Source: Steromphala cineraria (Eukaryota; Mollusca; Gastropoda; Trochida; Trochidae). From it: a DNA stretch of 64,000 nucleotides. This document shows positions 22,423 through 33,830 of this stretch, piece by piece. Both the position numbers and the translations under genes were made by a program. The stretch spans positions 32,689,950 to 32,753,949 of the forward strand of contig OU744728.1 in assembly GCA_916613615.1 (NCBI GenBank), written 5' to 3'. Under the pieces are notes generated by a model. It searched no databases. It saw only the letters and a list, made by a program, of their open reading frames with translations, and was not told the DNA's origin. Position 1 is the stretch's first letter; each line of letters opens with the position of its first letter.

Positions 22423-23065
22423 CTGAAAAAAAAGGAACAATAGTTACTGTATTGTCAAGTTTATAATATGATTTGTGTGAAATTACAATTTAACACAAGA
22501 CCTAATGGTGAGTTGACATAACCAGACCTATTTGTCCTCATACATCTTTAGTAGATTCTAAAGGACAGATCTGGGCCATGAGGATTTTTTAACATGTTTT
22601 CAATGTATAAAATACAATAAAATACACCTTTTTAGACACACGTATATTTTAAAAAATACGGTAAATAAATTTAAATAATATAAATAAAGGCATAACGTAT
22701 CTTATCAGGGGCCAAAATATATTTTTACCCTAATTTGTACATTAAAATACATTAAACACATTCCACTATGAGGGGCGAACTCACAACACTCACATGCGAG
22801 AGTTTAATCAATAACAGAATAGTTTACTATAGTTACACCGTAACAGCTGGTGCCAGCAATGTACAGTCAGTGAATCAATTCTCTCCTCGCCGAGTAAAAA
22901 CTTTTTAGTATTCAACTAACGACGATACAAAAGTTTCTGGTGAGCGTAAACTTTTATATCGCCAGATGTTACCGAATGAGTAGGTAGTTACAGTAACAAT
23001 CGCAATAGCTACCTCGGTTTTACAATTTATATTCAGTTTTGAATATAAAATTGATATATTTATAA
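22423..23065. other. AT-rich stretch, no gene seen
   Basis: No splice-flanked coding segment on either strand. A GAGGGGCGAACTCACAAC-like stretch near 22800 could not be assigned. Confidence 0.45.
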
Positions 23066-23630
23066 TTATAAAACTTGGTCCTTAAATTCTGTATGATATA
23101 TATCCTGACAATATCCTTCGTGAATATTTATTCTTAAGTTTACACCAGTTGGTCCAATACAAATTGAGTAAATTTTTATAACGGCTCCAATTACAAGAGC
23201 TGGGTCATCTAAATCTACAATAAGGTCATCATACGTACTCCTCACGATGAAAAGTTTTGAGTGACGCCCTATCCTCGCAAATAATAAATTATCTTCGGAT
23301 TTATAGCCTTTACATAAATTATGCAAGGCGTCTTGGGATATACTTTTATTTAATCGCTGTATTTCCTCTGTGTAGTTTTCGTTCAAATACTTTTTACATC
23401 GGTAAAAAATATTCGACAGAGTATTATTCAATTCTTCTGATAAGTTTAATGGAACACTATAACCACCCATAATTTGTCTGTTAATATACTTATTTATATC
23501 TTTGACGGGAAACGACAAACTACTGCCCCCATTATTTGTATTAGAATCTACTTCTTTATGCAGAGCTCCGCATAGCAGTGTATCTGCATATTTTACGCCA
23601 TAAATAATTGAAAAAGCAATTATTTAAACA
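23066..23630 (-). CDS. Unrecognised protein or terminal exon, about 185 residues
   Basis: An open frame on the minus strand runs from about 23630 to a TAA at 23066-23068. The first ATG of the track-length ORF is at 23518, but the frame stays open upstream through IIAFSIIYGVKYADTLLCGA. It could begin at a splice acceptor (AAAATATGCAG at about 23580) or at an earlier in-frame start. The sequence has balanced composition (KSEDNLLFARIGRHSKLFIV, IVDLDDPALVIGAVIKIYSI, INIHEGYCQDIYHTEF) and no repeats, Cys pairs or transposon motifs. I do not recognise the family. It lies upstream of the known TMX2 exons on the same strand but does not resemble TMX2. It may be a host exon, an unknown transposon ORF or a chance frame. 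Confidence 0.4.
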
Positions 23631-23639
23631 AGCAAAAAT

Positions 23640-24140
23640 AGAGCTATCTACACCACTTATTAGGGGCCATCAAAGCTAGGTTTCAGCTTTCTAGGCCTTA
23701 TGCTTATGGAGAAAAAGATGAAAATAGGTTTTGAGGGTGTGGGCCATGTGGCCAACAAAAGCTACAATTAGAAGATAAATAGTTGCGTTTGGAAAATTTT
23801 CGGGATTCATAGTTATTTAACACCCGCATAGTTAGTTTAATACCGACAGCTTCAGCCGGATGGTTTCAACCCTTTGATTTGAGGATGTTGAATAACAATA
23901 AATCCTAGAAAACTATTTATCAATATTGTAACATGACCGTCAGTTATCAGAATTTTAAGAGCGAACTCTATTTGCTTAGGAAATTCTGAGCTAAATGGAT
24001 GTAGCGTCTAGTCCATTTTTGTTAGAGGTGTGGGCAAAGAAAAACTAAGGAGAGTGTACACACATGATTTCAGCTTTCTAGGCCTTATGCTTCTAGAGAA
24101 GGGGATGAAAATAGGTTAAAAGGGCCCTGTGCCTCTTATA
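23640..24140 (+). mobile_element. Two pearl-like repeat fragments
   Basis: About 23655-23785 and 24055-24140 each hold TTTCAGCTTTCTAGGCCTTA followed by TGCTT and GATGAAAATAGGTT, as in the 19145-20030 units. The sequence between them shows nothing recognisable. Confidence 0.6.
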
Positions 24141-24239
24141 AGGTGAAGACCAGGGTGGATACTTCAACCTATAATTTGTCATTGAGCCCTTGCGGTTGGA
24201 ATGTATGGAGCATAAAGATCCAGCTGAGTTCTAGAGATA

Positions 24240-25015
24240 GTCTCTTGTTAGTGGTAGTCCCTAACAAACCAGTACTGGTCTCCTTTAGACCAATGCCCTT
24301 AACTTATTTGGCTTTATGTGTTTTCGCTTTAGGTAGTAGTTGATAAGATTTAGGCTGTGTTTGTAGTACTCCGTTTAAGATGAACAGATATGCTTTAGTC
24401 TAAGGAATTGACTGAAAGGGCCTGTGGTCTTAACTTGTCTGGGGTGGCACGATGAATACAGCAAGTAGGAATGAGTGTCAGTAGGTTTTGAATAGAGATT
24501 GAATTCCAGTTTGTTATTCTCCTATTATAAGAAACGCACATATCCAGAAAAGCAACCTTTCCTCTAGAGAATTCGGTTGTGAACTTGATAGAGTGGTGTG
24601 ATTTATTGAGATATTCAATAAACTTATCTAGGTGAGTTTGCCCTAGTGACCAAATGAGGAAAATGTCATCTATAAACCTGACATAAATGTCTGGTTTGTC
24701 TGGAGAATTGGACTGAAGTTCTTCTTCTAATTCTCCAATAAAGATATTTGTGTAAGAGGGGGCTAACTTGGTACATATGGCAATGCCTCCGACTTGGAGA
24801 TAATGCGTATTCTTAAAACCGAAATGTTTTTATGTAGCACTTGAGAAGGTGTAGGATCCCCGTTGGGGTGATATGCCAATCCGAATCAAATTTTCTGATC
24901 GCCTTAACAACTGCTCTTGAACCTTCCCTGTTAGGGATGTTGGTATAAAGTGACGTGACATCTAGAGTAACTAGGAGGATGTCGGAGTTATCTCTAAGAT
25001 TAGTATTTTCTAACG
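24240..25015 (-). pseudogene. Penelope-like reverse transcriptase fragment
   Basis: On the minus strand: DILLVTLDVTSLYTNIPN (palm motif A region), then after a frame break KNTHYLQVGGIAICTKLAPS, YVRFIDDIFLIWSLG (motif C with DD intact), and HSIKFTTEFSRGKVAFLD. A further frame change leads to PTDTHSYLLYSSCHP, FSQFLRLKHICSS and INYYLKRKHIKPNK. These motifs and their order are diagnostic of Penelope-like elements. The piece is truncated on both sides: no N-terminal RT region and no GIY-YIG domain. It is the same family as the longer copy at 59111-61880, which lines up residue by residue (RLENINL, DILLVTLDVTSLYTNIPN). Confidence 0.88.
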
Positions 25016-25140
25016 CTCCTCCTCTTGGTCTTCTCCACAAACCCCTGGCAAGTGGCACACTCTGAATCGTCATGATGGTCGATGACCAGACAAAGAAGGC
25101 AGCACTCGTGAGGAAAAGGAAAAGAACATGTAAACAACAT
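25016..25140 (-). pseudogene. Short Cys/His-rich ORF fragment, possible retroelement Gag start
   Basis: From an ATG at 25138-25140 the minus strand reads HECCLLCLVIDHHDDSECAT, CQGFVEKTKRRS and is cut by the Penelope fragment. The CxxC, HH and CxxC spacing with a basic end resembles the N-terminus of DIRS-like Gag proteins, but the piece is too short to assign. Sequence to its right (25141-25400) has CCACGTG-type boxes and could be a promoter region. A hydrophobic ORF in another frame across this stretch is probably chance. Confidence 0.25.
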
Positions 25141-25554
25141 GACTTTCCCTGCCGCACGAACAAATTTCCACCAAGAAAAAATTCAAAGTGGAAAATTATT
25201 CCTGCCAGCATATATAAAAGGATCCTTGATTTAGATAAAATACTAAAACAAGTGCCAAACACAACAAACTCCAAACGAAAAATATCTATTTTCCACTAGC
25301 AGGAAAAACAATTTTTCAAGAATCCGCCATGTTTGTCGAATTCCCGCACCAAAGCACAACACGTGGTCGTGTCTAGTTTGGAAATTGATAAGTGATGCCC
25401 CTGTTGCCATAGCTACCGCTTGGTGAGGGGCTCCCTATGGGTGGTCAAATGATAACAAAACACGTTTTAACATTGTTTATGTGTAATTTTATTCTAAAAA
25501 TAGTCACAACCTGTCATATTAGCAAAAAAACACAGATTTTATGCAGTAAGTACC

Positions 25555-26010
25555 CCAAGGAGGTTCCTTTCTGAAAAAAAATTTGTACTTCTCAAGATAT
25601 AATATATACAAAATCTAAACTTCATAGCACAAAAACTGTTCAAGTTATCGTGTTTACAAGGAATTTTGTAGTTATTTTATAACTTGTGACCTTGACCTTT
25701 GACCTTGAAAGTGAACATGTCATAATGATTCCCTGGAAGTGTTAACATTAAGACATGTTCAAGAGTTCTGAAAAGCTAAATGGGATAAAGTTCTATCCAA
25801 ATTAGGTGCTCATTGCAATAATTCATATCTCATGACCTTGACCTTTGACCGTCAAGGTCACACAATCATTGAACACTTTTTATTGAGTATAACAATCATG
25901 TATGGATTAAAAGTGTTCATAGTTAGAATAAAGCATTTTCGTTAAACCATGCTAAAGTCATGACCTTGCTGTGACCTTGACCTTAGACGGGGCTGCTAAT
26001 GAATGTGAGA
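25555..26010. repeat. Truncated second copy of the TGACCTTTGAC-box repeat
   Basis: It matches the right half of 20345-21325 nearly base for base from TTGTACTTCTCAAGA to TTAGACGGGGCTGCT, with boxes near 25688, 25841 and 25975. Confidence 0.75.
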
Positions 26011-26285
26011 GATACTACTGTCATGATAATATTGGAACTTTAAATCTTAAATAGTTTATTTGTTATTTTGATACGTAACAGATGGTGTTATATATTTATT
26101 TTATATTATACTTGTGTCTGACTGTTAACTCAGACTCACCTGTCAAAGCATATACTTTGTGAATGCATGTGAGAAAGACTCAGAGAGAAATGATAATGAT
26201 AATGATAATGTTTGAAGTTGAGTCTTTGGTTGAAGAGGAAGATATCTTATGTTTTGGTAATGAAACCATGAGAATGTTCGTTCTT

Positions 26286-26855
26286 TCACAGTTTCAATAC
26301 TTGCTGGAAAACAAATAAACATTCCAGTAATCTGAGTCGGTTCTTATATAATTTTTTTAAATAGTTGTGTGAACCAACAGGACGACTGTCCAAACAAATA
26401 AAAGATGACAGAGCGCTTCTCGCTGTATTCAATGCACTATATTGCAATCCACTCTCGAACAGTTCAGTTAGGAATTCTATTATGTCCTCTATAGTAGGCG
26501 AAAAGGGATCACTGTCCCTTTTAGCACAGAAAATAAACCATCTTTTAACGTAGGAGTTGTATTGTTTCTTTGTCCTGTCTCTCCAGGATGCACACAAGAT
26601 TTGCTTAGCCTTTGCAGAAAGTTTGTAGTTAGCATAACGTCTCCGGTCACCTTCACTGCCAACAGCTTCATTTTTGGTAGCTTCGAAACTTCCAGTGTTG
26701 GATGATTCAGTACGTCTTCTGGCCTGGGCAAAAGAAGAGGAAAATCAGTTAGCATTCTCAACATCTTTGTGAACCAATACTGTGTAGTCCAATAAGGTAC
26801 AATAAGAATTCCACTACTTTTATCTTTGAGAATTTTGGCAAGCACATGCCCCACG
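26286..26855 (-). pseudogene. DIRS fragment: RNase H/linker to tyrosine-recombinase N-terminus
   Basis: From about 26855 the minus strand reads VLAKILKDKSSGILIVPYWT, TQYWFTKMLRMLTDFPLLLP, the post-RNase H segment of DIRS Pol. A frame change follows, then RTKKQYNSYVKRWFIFCAKR, FSPTIEDIIEFLTELFESGL, QYSALNTARSALSSFI, which is the SAM-like DNA-binding N-terminal half of a DIRS tyrosine recombinase. The catalytic half (R, HxxR, Y) is absent. The right side is cut by the CR1-like LINE and the left side ends near 26286. No RT remains. Confidence 0.85.
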
Positions 26856-28252
26856 AGAATAAAATTGTTTTAACACCAGAAATCGTGAAGCTGCATTTCT
26901 CAAAACTAAACATAAGGAAAGCACCCGGACCTGATGGTATAGGTGGCATCGTCCTAAAACGTTGTTGTGAACAATTGTATAATGTCTTCTCTCGTCTGTA
27001 TCAACTTTCTATCGATCGTCATGTGATTCCAGAAATGTGGAAAACATCAAAGATTGTCCCAGTACCAAAGAAGATTAATTCTAGTGAAATGAACGATTTT
27101 AAACCAGTCGCCCTTACCTCAATAGCTATGAAATGTTTTGAGCGCATCATTTTAAACTTGATACTGCGTGATGTAGGACATTTACTTGATCCTTTCCAGT
27201 TTGCGTACAGAGCAAGAAGGGGTGTTGAAGATGCAAAACTCTGTATTTTGAATAGCGTATATAAGCATTTAGAGCTTCCAAAATCATATGTGAGAATCCT
27301 ATTTGGAGATTTTTCTTCAGCATTCAACACAATCCCGCCACACATCTTGTTAGACAAACTGTTCAATATTATATCATGGATAGAGAAATTTCTCACTTTT
27401 CGACCCCAGTTTGTAAAGGTTAACTCCTCCCATTCATCGATCTTGTATACGAATAACGGAGCCCCTCAAGGTTGTGTCCTATCTCCAGTATTATTCACTC
27501 TCTATACAAATGACTGTATTAGCAATTGTCTCAACAATCTTACAGTGAAGTTTGCTGACGATGCGGCATTAGTCGGACTCATTCAAGATGATGAACTTTC
27601 CTACAGAGATAATGTCAACCATTTTGTGACATGGTGTGAAAACAATTTCCTAATGTTGAATGTTAAAAAAACAAAAGAACTTATTATCAATTTCAGGAAC
27701 AATCATATCAATACTAACCCTGTCTGTATAAATGGTTCAAATGTTGAAATTGTGGAAGAATATAAATACCTTGGCACAATAATAGATAGTAAATTAAATT
27801 GGAATGCCAATACTGATGCCGTTTTAAAAAAATGCCAACAACAATTACATTTCTTGCGCAAGCTGCGATCTTTTAATGTAAATGAACGTGTACTATCCCT
27901 CTTTTATCATTGTTTTATTGAAAGCATATTAACTTTTTCCTTCCAATGTTGGTATGGTTCATTGTCTTTGGTAAACAAATCCCGCTTAGAAAAAGTGGTT
28001 CATATTGCTGGTAAAATTGCCGGGGTTTCATTTGTAAATCTATCTTATCTTTACGAAAAAAGAGTATTATAATTATCTCTGAAAATTTTGTCCGATCCAG
28101 ATCATGTATTGCACTGTGAATATGTTTAACTTCCTTTTGAAGAAAATACTTACTGCCATGTTTTAAAACCAATAGGGGTCAAAATACTTTCATTCCTTGC
28201 AGCGTTCGCCTTTTAATGCTCCTTAATTTAGACGCATGATTGTGGTTGTTCT
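26846..28252 (+). pseudogene. CR1/Rex1-group reverse transcriptase
   Basis: The 408-residue frame (26846-28072) shows the RT blocks in order: RKAPGPDGIGGIVLKRC, KIVPVPKK, NDFKPVALTSIAMKCFERI, LDPFQFAYRARRGVEDA, LFGDFSSAFNTIPP (motif A), NGAPQGCVLSPVLFTLYTND (motif B), VKFADDAALVG (motif C), FLMLNVKKTKELIINF and EYKYLGTIIDSKLNW. It stops after LYEKRVL. The next frame continues the family's tail (LSLKILSDPDHVLHCEYV), so the stop is a frameshift. All catalytic Asp residues are present, but truncation and the frameshift make it inactive. The first ATG at 26846 is only the first Met after the junction, not a natural start. Confidence 0.9.
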
Positions 28253-28345
28253 TTGTATTCCTTGTAATTATGTTGTTTGTTTCTATTGTACACCAGTTCT
28301 GTATTGATACAACATGAATTCCCTTCGGGGTAATAAATTATTATT
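26846..28345 (+). mobile_element. CR1/Rex1-group LINE, 5'-truncated, with (ATT)n tail
   Basis: The RT-coding body begins directly at the DIRS junction and runs to a 3' UTR ending CCTTCGGGGTAATAAATTA with ATT repeats (about 28330-28350). A short microsatellite end and 5' truncation are typical of the CR1/L2/Rex1 group. No endonuclease is present. Confidence 0.85.
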
Positions 28346-29400
28346 ATTATTAGGTCTTCAGACGAAAGTCAAAGACCTATTGTTATTATCCTGTTTATTA
28401 TTTTTATTATTATTATTATTATTTACACAATTTTGTGGAAGCTGTAGCGCATTAACGACTGAAGCTACTTGCATGAAACTTACAGCACTGATAGCATCTG
28501 CGCTGAACCCTATACAATGGAAATCTGTTTTCGGATATCTACTTCCGTTTCCGGTCTACAGCTATTACAAATTTGAAATTTTAACATGGGAAATTTTTTC
28601 AAAATGCACTTACAGACTTGAAATTTCACTCGAAGATGCGCATTGACCTGAGGAAGAAAAAAGTCAATCATGAAAAATCTCTAAGTCACGTGACTTGGCC
28701 GCCATCTTGTTTTTAGTGCATTTTTGACCATTTCGGACCCCTAGCACCTTTGAAAATCTTCTCCTCTGAAGATACTTGCACTAGAGAGCTGACATTTGCA
28801 CAGTTTGTAGCTTAAGCATTGTTCTTTAAAAATTCCTACTTTCAGACTCCTAGCAATTTTAGTTAGGTCACTGTGACCTTTCAAAGTTGACCGAAAACGA
28901 AAAATCGCAAACTTCAAGGGCTCATAGCTCAAAAACCTAGCCGTGGAATTTCATCATTTTTGCATGAGAGCTAGACATGAATAAGGTCTACAAGAATCAA
29001 GAATAAAATCGATCGCGAACAGTCATTTCCGGTTTTTACAGGGCTTCAAAAATGGAAATTTCGGATTTGGAATATTTTAACATGGGGAAATTTTTCAAAA
29101 TGCACTTACAGACTTGAAATTTCACATGAAGATGCGCATTGACCAGAGGAAGAAAAAAAGCAATCATGACGACTTCGTAGGTCACGTGGTTTAGGCGCCA
29201 TTTTGAATTTACTGTACGACCTTGCACATTTTGACCGGAAATGGACTGCCAAAATGCTTCTAGAGCCTTGCAAATTGCTTCAGACGATGTTTAATGATGG
29301 TCCAGCATTATGATACATTTAAATGTACATTACGAATAAAACAGCGGTCTGAAGACCGTCAGAGTTGCCTGGGCAACCCTAGTTATTATTATTATTATTA
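28346..29400 (+). mobile_element. Non-coding element with GGTCTTCAGAC ends
   Basis: Starts TAGGTCTTCAGACGAAAGTC and ends GCGGTCTGAAGACCGTC followed by GTTGCCTGGGCAACCCTAG, so the ends share an inverted GTCTTCAGAC. TTATT/ATT microsatellites flank both sides. Inside, TTTTCAAAATGCACTTACAG plus ACTTGAAATTTCAC recurs (about 28600 and 29095), giving two ~490-bp internal repeats. Inverted degenerate copies lie at 17930-19140. The superfamily is unknown; a rolling-circle element is possible. Confidence 0.55.
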
Positions 29401-29487
29401 TTATTTGGTATATATACAGTTGAAATCTGAAAAATAACTTTTCCTTTTTTGTGTTTATAGTTCAGAACACCTGTCACAGAAGTATGT

Positions 29488-32152
29488 GTCAATACTGCTA
29501 CCATGACCAATGTTTGGAAAACAATAAACACTCATTTAGTCTGTTGCAAAGGTCACTTCCTTTTCTGGACCTACAACTTCATGTCTTCAAAATGGCATGA
29601 CATTGAAATTCAGTTCCTGCCAAGTTTCATCAAAATCAAACATCAAGTGTACACAACTATCGATCTATGAATTATTTGCGTCAACACTGTCACCAACATT
29701 TCAGGGGTAAAAGAATATTTGTGAAATTAAATCTTAGAATAGTTTAAAGTGTGTTAAGAACATGCTTATCATGATATGTGCTTTTCTGTGTTGAGGGATC
29801 ATTTATCATTTTATTGATTATTTACATCTAAGGATGTCAAAACTGCTACTGTCAATACTGCTTCCGGATGAAAAGTGGCAGTTTTGACATTTATGGTGGC
29901 AGTATTGACTATTTATTTCATATTTGTTATTAGTAGTAACAGAAATTTGATGATTTGCTCTTATTGTATGTTTATATGTAGCCTTTATTAGACAGAATTA
30001 AGCACATATATATTTTTGAGTGAATATACCCAAAATTAGTGTGATAGGGTTGAAACTCATCTTGATAGGTAGCAGTATTGACACGAATAGTGACAGTATG
30101 GACAAGTTCATCATATAATCAATAAATAACTTACCTGTCCTGAAATAAATAAATGAAAATCTATTATTTTTAAATATTTTTAATGGGGATGATTTTCACT
30201 TGTTTTTTTTATTGGAAAGCCTCTTTGAATTTTTGTTAAATGTGAAAAACATTTTGGTAGCAGTTATGACTATAGTGGTGACAGTAGTTGACAATTCCTC
30301 AGATAATGCAAATTACAACTGGTTCCTGATCAAACTCAGGGGTTTCAATTTCATGAATTCCAACGTGATAAAAGAAGTTAAATTGAAAACATTAAAAAAG
30401 AAAATGTAACATCAATTGAAGGAAGATATTCTTCATTATTGTTATAGCAGTAGCAGTATTGACATATCCGGTTGCAGTGATCACTGACTATTCTTAAATT
30501 TTCACTTTAATATGACATAAATAAAATAAATTTTCAGTTATAACACCTTTTCTTGAGCTGAAATGTCTTTAGATGTTTGTTAAAGTTTTGATAAATTTGT
30601 TTTCACACTCTTTGTAGCTTTTTTGTCATCTAACATAATAGCAGTTGTGACAACCTTTTTATCAGAATTGACAACATGTTTCCTTAATGAGTAATATATA
30701 ATTTTGTTGATGCCATTTATCTTAATAACAATTTTATGAAAGTACACAGCATTCACATAGAATAATTAACCTGGTATTTTACATGTAGGAATTATGGTTT
30801 GAAATTCTTGATAAAGGGATTAACAGTCTTAAATTCAACAATGGATTGTGGATCTTACCCATTCATCATCAGTTATAGCATCAGAAGCTAATTTATAATG
30901 ATCTTTAATTAGATGAGTTATACTCAGGTGCTCACGATACAACAAAAGCGATCAGAAACTGCTCAGATATATACATTATATATATGTGAATGAGAATGTT
31001 TCATGTCACTAACAAAAAGGATAGTCGTGTGTCTATACCATGTATGTCAATACTGCTACAATCGATTGTAATAATGTCAAAACAGATTCTGTCCAAATTG
31101 TTCCCAATGCCAATGTTTATAGTTTTAAACTTTAAACTGTTTTTGATGCATGTATGAGTTTATAGTTAGCTTTGATCTCATTCCAATGTGTTCAACCAAA
31201 AGAATAATTGTGTTTGTCAATACTGCCACCATGGTTGACAATACTGCTACCATGGATAGTATAAACAATGAAAAGTAAAGGAAAACACCTACTGTTCTAA
31301 TTGTTCCTGTTGCAGATGTTTCATGGTTTTCAACTTAAAATTGTTCTTTTATATGTATTGGTTTAATTGTGTTTTTATCTACTTAACGGAAAGGATAATT
31401 GTATATGTCAATACTGCTACCATAGTTGTCAATACTGCTACCATCAATGATGAAAAGTAATGCAAAAAACTTGCTGTCAAATGTTACCAGTATGCTATTG
31501 AATGTATTTTGATATTCAACGATGTCCCCGAGTTATGTTTAACTTATCACCGAATAGGCAATTATGATGATTTGAACCCATAAAAGTCAAGACTGCCACC
31601 AACTAGGTCCCTTTTTCATTGTACTGAAAAAAGAATATAGTTGTAAAAGTGTCTTGTGTTGTAATTAACAACAATTTCTAAGATGTGCTTTTGCTAATAT
31701 GTTATGAATTCAACATTTTCAGTTATCTTTCTTTTAATCATTTAGAATAAGTTTGAATGTCAAAACTGTCACCACTTCAGTCAATACTGCTACTGATGAT
31801 GTCAATCACTGTCACCTACACTAAATTGTTATTTTTTCAAACAAATAACCAGATATATTAATTTAACTAATTTAGAATATAAATGATTAACAATAAGAGT
31901 AATTACATATCAAATTTTATGAAAAAAGTTGTTTTTTTCTGAAGATAGATGAAAAGTTCAATCATTTCAAACTATATTTTTTCATTATTTGAACATAAAA
32001 CTTTGATGAAAATAATGAATAAAAAAAAATGTTGATTTTTATTTATCCAAATTCAACAATTTGTTCATCTAAGTTAATCCCATAATCAAATATGCCTTTG
32101 ATAAAGTTACATTTTTGGAAATTTTAGCATAAATTTTGGTAGCAGTATTGAC
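29488..32152. repeat. Array of a 15-bp motif, GTCAATACTGCTACC, in pairs about 21 bp apart, period ~185 bp
   Basis: Copies on the + strand start at 29488, 29680, 29836, 29851, 31046, 31216, 31237, 31407, 31428, 31586, 31759, 31780 and 31801. Copies in the other orientation (GGTAGCAGTATTGAC) start at 29876, 29895, 30068, 30089, 30256, 30277, 30449, 30470 (weak), 30639 and 32138. Many form pairs exactly 21 bp apart. Clusters repeat about every 170-195 bp. The AT-rich spacers are not visibly similar to one another. There is no coding potential. It could be an old satellite with a protected protein-binding box, or the subterminal binding-site region of a DNA transposon. Confidence 0.8.
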
Positions 32153-32339
32153 ATCTAATAATTATGGCTGTCAAAGTTCTTTAAATTACATAATTAATAA
32201 TTAGAGTTAAGCTTGCATTTTTCTTGTTTAGAATTTTCAATATTTAATCAACACAACATGGTAAAATAAAAAGAGTTTTATAATATTTTAAAATTCATTT
32301 TCTTATGTCCTAATAATTAGACTATTCAGGATTTTGACT

Positions 32340-32698
32340 CATCTACTCCTGGTATGTGTGAAGCTGTTAGCCACAATTCACTCTATTGCCCACTCAAACA
32401 TATTTCGCACAATGTCATTTAGCGTGGTTACTCTCCCACCTTGATTATTAACATAACCCACTGCAGTGGTGTTATCAATCTCTAATCTGACATGTGTGTC
32501 TTTCATGTGTGAATAGAAGGATTGCAATGTGAATCTAGCTGCCATTAGTTCCAGCTGATTGATATGTAACAACCTTTCCTGGTGGGACCAGGCCCCTCCA
32601 GTGGTAGAATCACTAAATACTTCCCCCCACCCTTTTTTAGAAGCATCTGATTGTAATATAACTGTAGGGTTAGGAGTATAAATCTCTTTGGAATACAC
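32340..32698 (-). pseudogene. DIRS RNase H
   Basis: The 106-residue frame has ILQSDASKKGWGEVFSDSTT (first catalytic Asp), HINQLELMAARFTLQSFY (catalytic Glu) and VRLEIDNTTAVGYVNNQGG (second Asp), followed by LNDIVRNMFEWAIE. A stop follows, but after a one-base shift the family's continuation (ELWLTASHIPGVDESK) is readable to about 32340, where the element ends. All RNase H acidic positions that can be seen are intact. The recombinase that should come next is absent. Confidence 0.88.
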
Positions 32699-32716
32699 TG
32701 TTACATTCTTTATACA

Positions 32717-33819
32717 TCATTCTAAATCTTTCTTACATTTGGGTGGAATTTCAACAAAGGCATCAAAATTTCCTTTCACACTTTTAAGTGCTGAGGTTTT
32801 GAAGATATCACACCTTCTGAAGTAAAATTTGGTGTATGGATTTGCCGGAAAGGTAGACACCATGTATCCAATTATTCTTGCAATTTCTCTAATAGATGAC
32901 ATTGGTGAGTTGTTTAAGAGCACACAAGCTTTTTTAATCTTGCTAGCCTTTTCTGGAGTAAGGCTTACAGTCATGTTAACCAAGTCTATAATGAAACCGA
33001 GGTAAACCAAAGATTGTGTGGGTACCAAGATAGACTTTTCAGGGTGTAGTGTAAACCAAGCTTTCAAGGAAAATAGAACTGTATCCTTGACATTGTCTTG
33101 ACAGTCTTTGAAGGAGTCACCCACTAGGAAACTATCATCAATAAATGAAGTATTCATGTGTCCCATCTTTCTGAGAGCTGAGAAAAACACTTTTGTGATC
33201 TTAGTGAATATGCGGGGTGCAGACCCTAAATCATTGGGCAAACAAGTAAACTGGTAAAGTTTTCCATTCCAGCAAAATTTTAAGTATTTCCTATATTCGG
33301 AACTTACAGGCACAGAAAAGTATGCGTATTTCCAATCAATGGAAGCCATATAACACCCTGGAGTGACTAAATTAAGAGCGTTATGTACATTGTCCATTTT
33401 GAAATGTCTGTAACTACAGTGTTATTCAGATTTTTTAAGTCCAAAATAATTCTCAAAGATTTATCTTTCTTTTCTCTAGTGAATATATTTGAAATATATT
33501 CATCTTTCTCATGGATAGTCTTTTCAATTATCCCTTTTTTCAACATTGTCAATATTGTTTCATTAATTAGGGCCTTTTTGGCGCTAGGGAATTTATATGA
33601 GATAGGGATACCTTCTTGCATTGACAAGGAAGCAAATTCAATAGTTGTGCCTGATATTGTCTGAATTATTTTTCTATCAGAAGTGAGAGTTTTCCAAAAA
33701 CTCAAATGTTCACGGAGTTTACCGGCATGACAAAATGGCAATAACTGTTTTAACAATAGTTGCATATTTTTACTGTTTTCAACCAATAGATTTAAATCTG
33801 CACTCACCTGTGGTTTCAC
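32717..33819 (-). pseudogene. DIRS reverse transcriptase
   Basis: Two overlapping frames. The first (33819-33367) has GIPISYKFPSAKKALINETI, LTMLKKGIIEKTIHEKDEYI, NIFTREKKDKSLRIILDLK and LNNTVV. The second (33397-32717) has DNVHNALNLVTPGCYMASID, WKYAYFSVPV (motif A), FTCLPNDLGSAPRIFTKITK (motif B; the family usually has PFGL at this point, here PNDL), SFIDDSFLVGDS (motif C with DD) and LVYLGFIIDLVNMTVSLTP. A frameshift lies near 33380. The layout and the YLGF-type block are characteristic of DIRS RT. Confidence 0.9.
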
Positions 33820-33830
33820 AGATAGTTTGG

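Noticed and set aside
24813..25274. One continuous 153-residue protein
   Set aside because: Only the C-terminal third (after about 25015) is Penelope RT; the hydrophobic N-terminal part comes from unrelated flanking DNA in frame by chance and has no ATG start.
25072..25299. 75-residue Lys/Arg-rich + strand ORF
   Set aside because: It is antisense to the Cys-rich fragment and to AT-rich flank; the basic bias follows from A-rich codons.
29488..32152. CRISPR-like array
   Set aside because: The 15-bp box occurs in both orientations, often as pairs 21 bp apart, with spacers of about 170 bp. There are no cas genes and the DNA is animal.
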